Assembly (NCBI GenBank): GCA_965116195.1 | Contig: OZ220491.1 | Span: 1,860,001 to 1,924,000 of the forward strand | Source of the DNA: Aldehydirespirator sp965116195 | Lineage (GTDB): Bacteria > Actinomycetota > Acidimicrobiia > Acidimicrobiales > Aldehydirespiratoraceae | Direction of reading: 5' to 3' | Length of the DNA stretch: 64,000 nt | Shown: positions 63,843-64,000 of the stretch, one piece after another | Layout: each line of letters starts with the position of its first letter | How positions within the stretch are numbered: the first letter of the stretch is position 1 | Translations under genes and position numbers: made by a program | The notes under the pieces: generated by a model | Seen by the model: the letters and a program-made list of their open reading frames with translations, nothing else | Databases searched by the model: none | Told to the model about the DNA's origin: nothing

Positions 63843-64000
63843 TGTGACCCAGCGGATCGCTCTCGCCGGCTGGTACGGCTCCGACAACCTCGGCGACGAA
63901 CTGATCCTGCGGTCCTTGCTCGGTGGCCTGCAAGCCCGTGGCGCTCAACCTGTGGTCATCACCATCAACGCCACCCGAACGCAGCGAGACCACGAAGTCG
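63843..64000 (+). CDS. Polysaccharide pyruvyl transferase, CsaB-like (5' part only)
   Basis: From GTG 63843 the frame is open to the window edge (52 codons). It begins TQRIALAGWYGSDNLGDELI; the G-x-x-G-S-x-N-x-G-D-E motif is the hallmark start of the polysaccharide pyruvyl transferase/CsaB family, which adds pyruvate ketals to cell-wall polysaccharides that anchor SLH-domain proteins. That link is notable given the SLH-containing protein at 55.9-59.0 kb. The rest of the gene lies outside the window. Confidence 0.75.

Overview
The window is high-G+C bacterial DNA whose gene content and order point to an actinobacterium. The minus-strand run pgsA, acyltransferase, PimA-type mannosyltransferase, pdxS, pdxT, yebC, ruvC, ruvA, ruvB, queA, tgt, yajC, secD, secF, rsh is a conserved actinobacterial order. 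An F420-type oxidoreductase and a DsbA-like protein of the group used with mycothiol fit this. Several traits (SLH plus RCC1 proteins, frequent leaderless-looking starts) suggest an uncultivated lineage such as Acidimicrobiia, but that assignment is an inference.

Layout. 1-9.8 kb: a DsbA-like oxidoreductase with an in-frame TGA at its catalytic Cys (selenoprotein candidate), a TauD-type dioxygenase, a homocysteine methyltransferase, purH, sucD, sucC, a small membrane protein, AlaX and an LLM oxidoreductase. 10-28.3 kb: the housekeeping run above (stringent response, Sec translocase, queuosine, Holliday junction resolution, vitamin B6, phosphatidylinositol mannoside synthesis). 28.6-37.3 kb: catabolic genes, including an oxygenase pair in which the Rieske domain has moved from the catalytic subunit to the reductase, plus a GST-like protein, acyl-CoA dehydrogenase, acetoacetate-decarboxylase-like protein and amidohydrolase.

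37.4-50.1 kb is the most unusual locus: a co-directional, partly translationally coupled set of six genes. They encode a 42-aa peptide, a Pro-rich membrane protein, a 1219-aa vWA membrane protein, a 1140-aa tubulin/FtsZ-like protein, a 1217-aa six-helix membrane protein with an acidic linker, and a membrane-anchored trypsin-like protease. It resembles the FtsZ-like/vWA membrane-remodelling systems predicted by Makarova and Koonin (2010), with unfamiliar partners. It is followed by a lone P-loop ATPase, an SDR, and an adenine methyltransferase coupled to a 71-aa gene.

54.9-62.3 kb is an island-like block between two identical tRNA-Ala(CGC) genes. It holds a decayed ISL3-type transposase and two divergent secreted RCC1-repeat proteins, one fused to SLH-like domains and one to a metalloprotease-like domain and cut by a stop codon inside a repeat. 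The window ends with a DegT/RfbH-like aminotransferase-fold enzyme and the start of a CsaB-like pyruvyl transferase.

Throughout the window, tandem duplications, very often 66-75 bp long, copy gene starts or gene ends into intergenic DNA or expand in frame inside conserved enzymes (QueA, PurH, RuvB). This pattern ties many otherwise unrelated oddities together.
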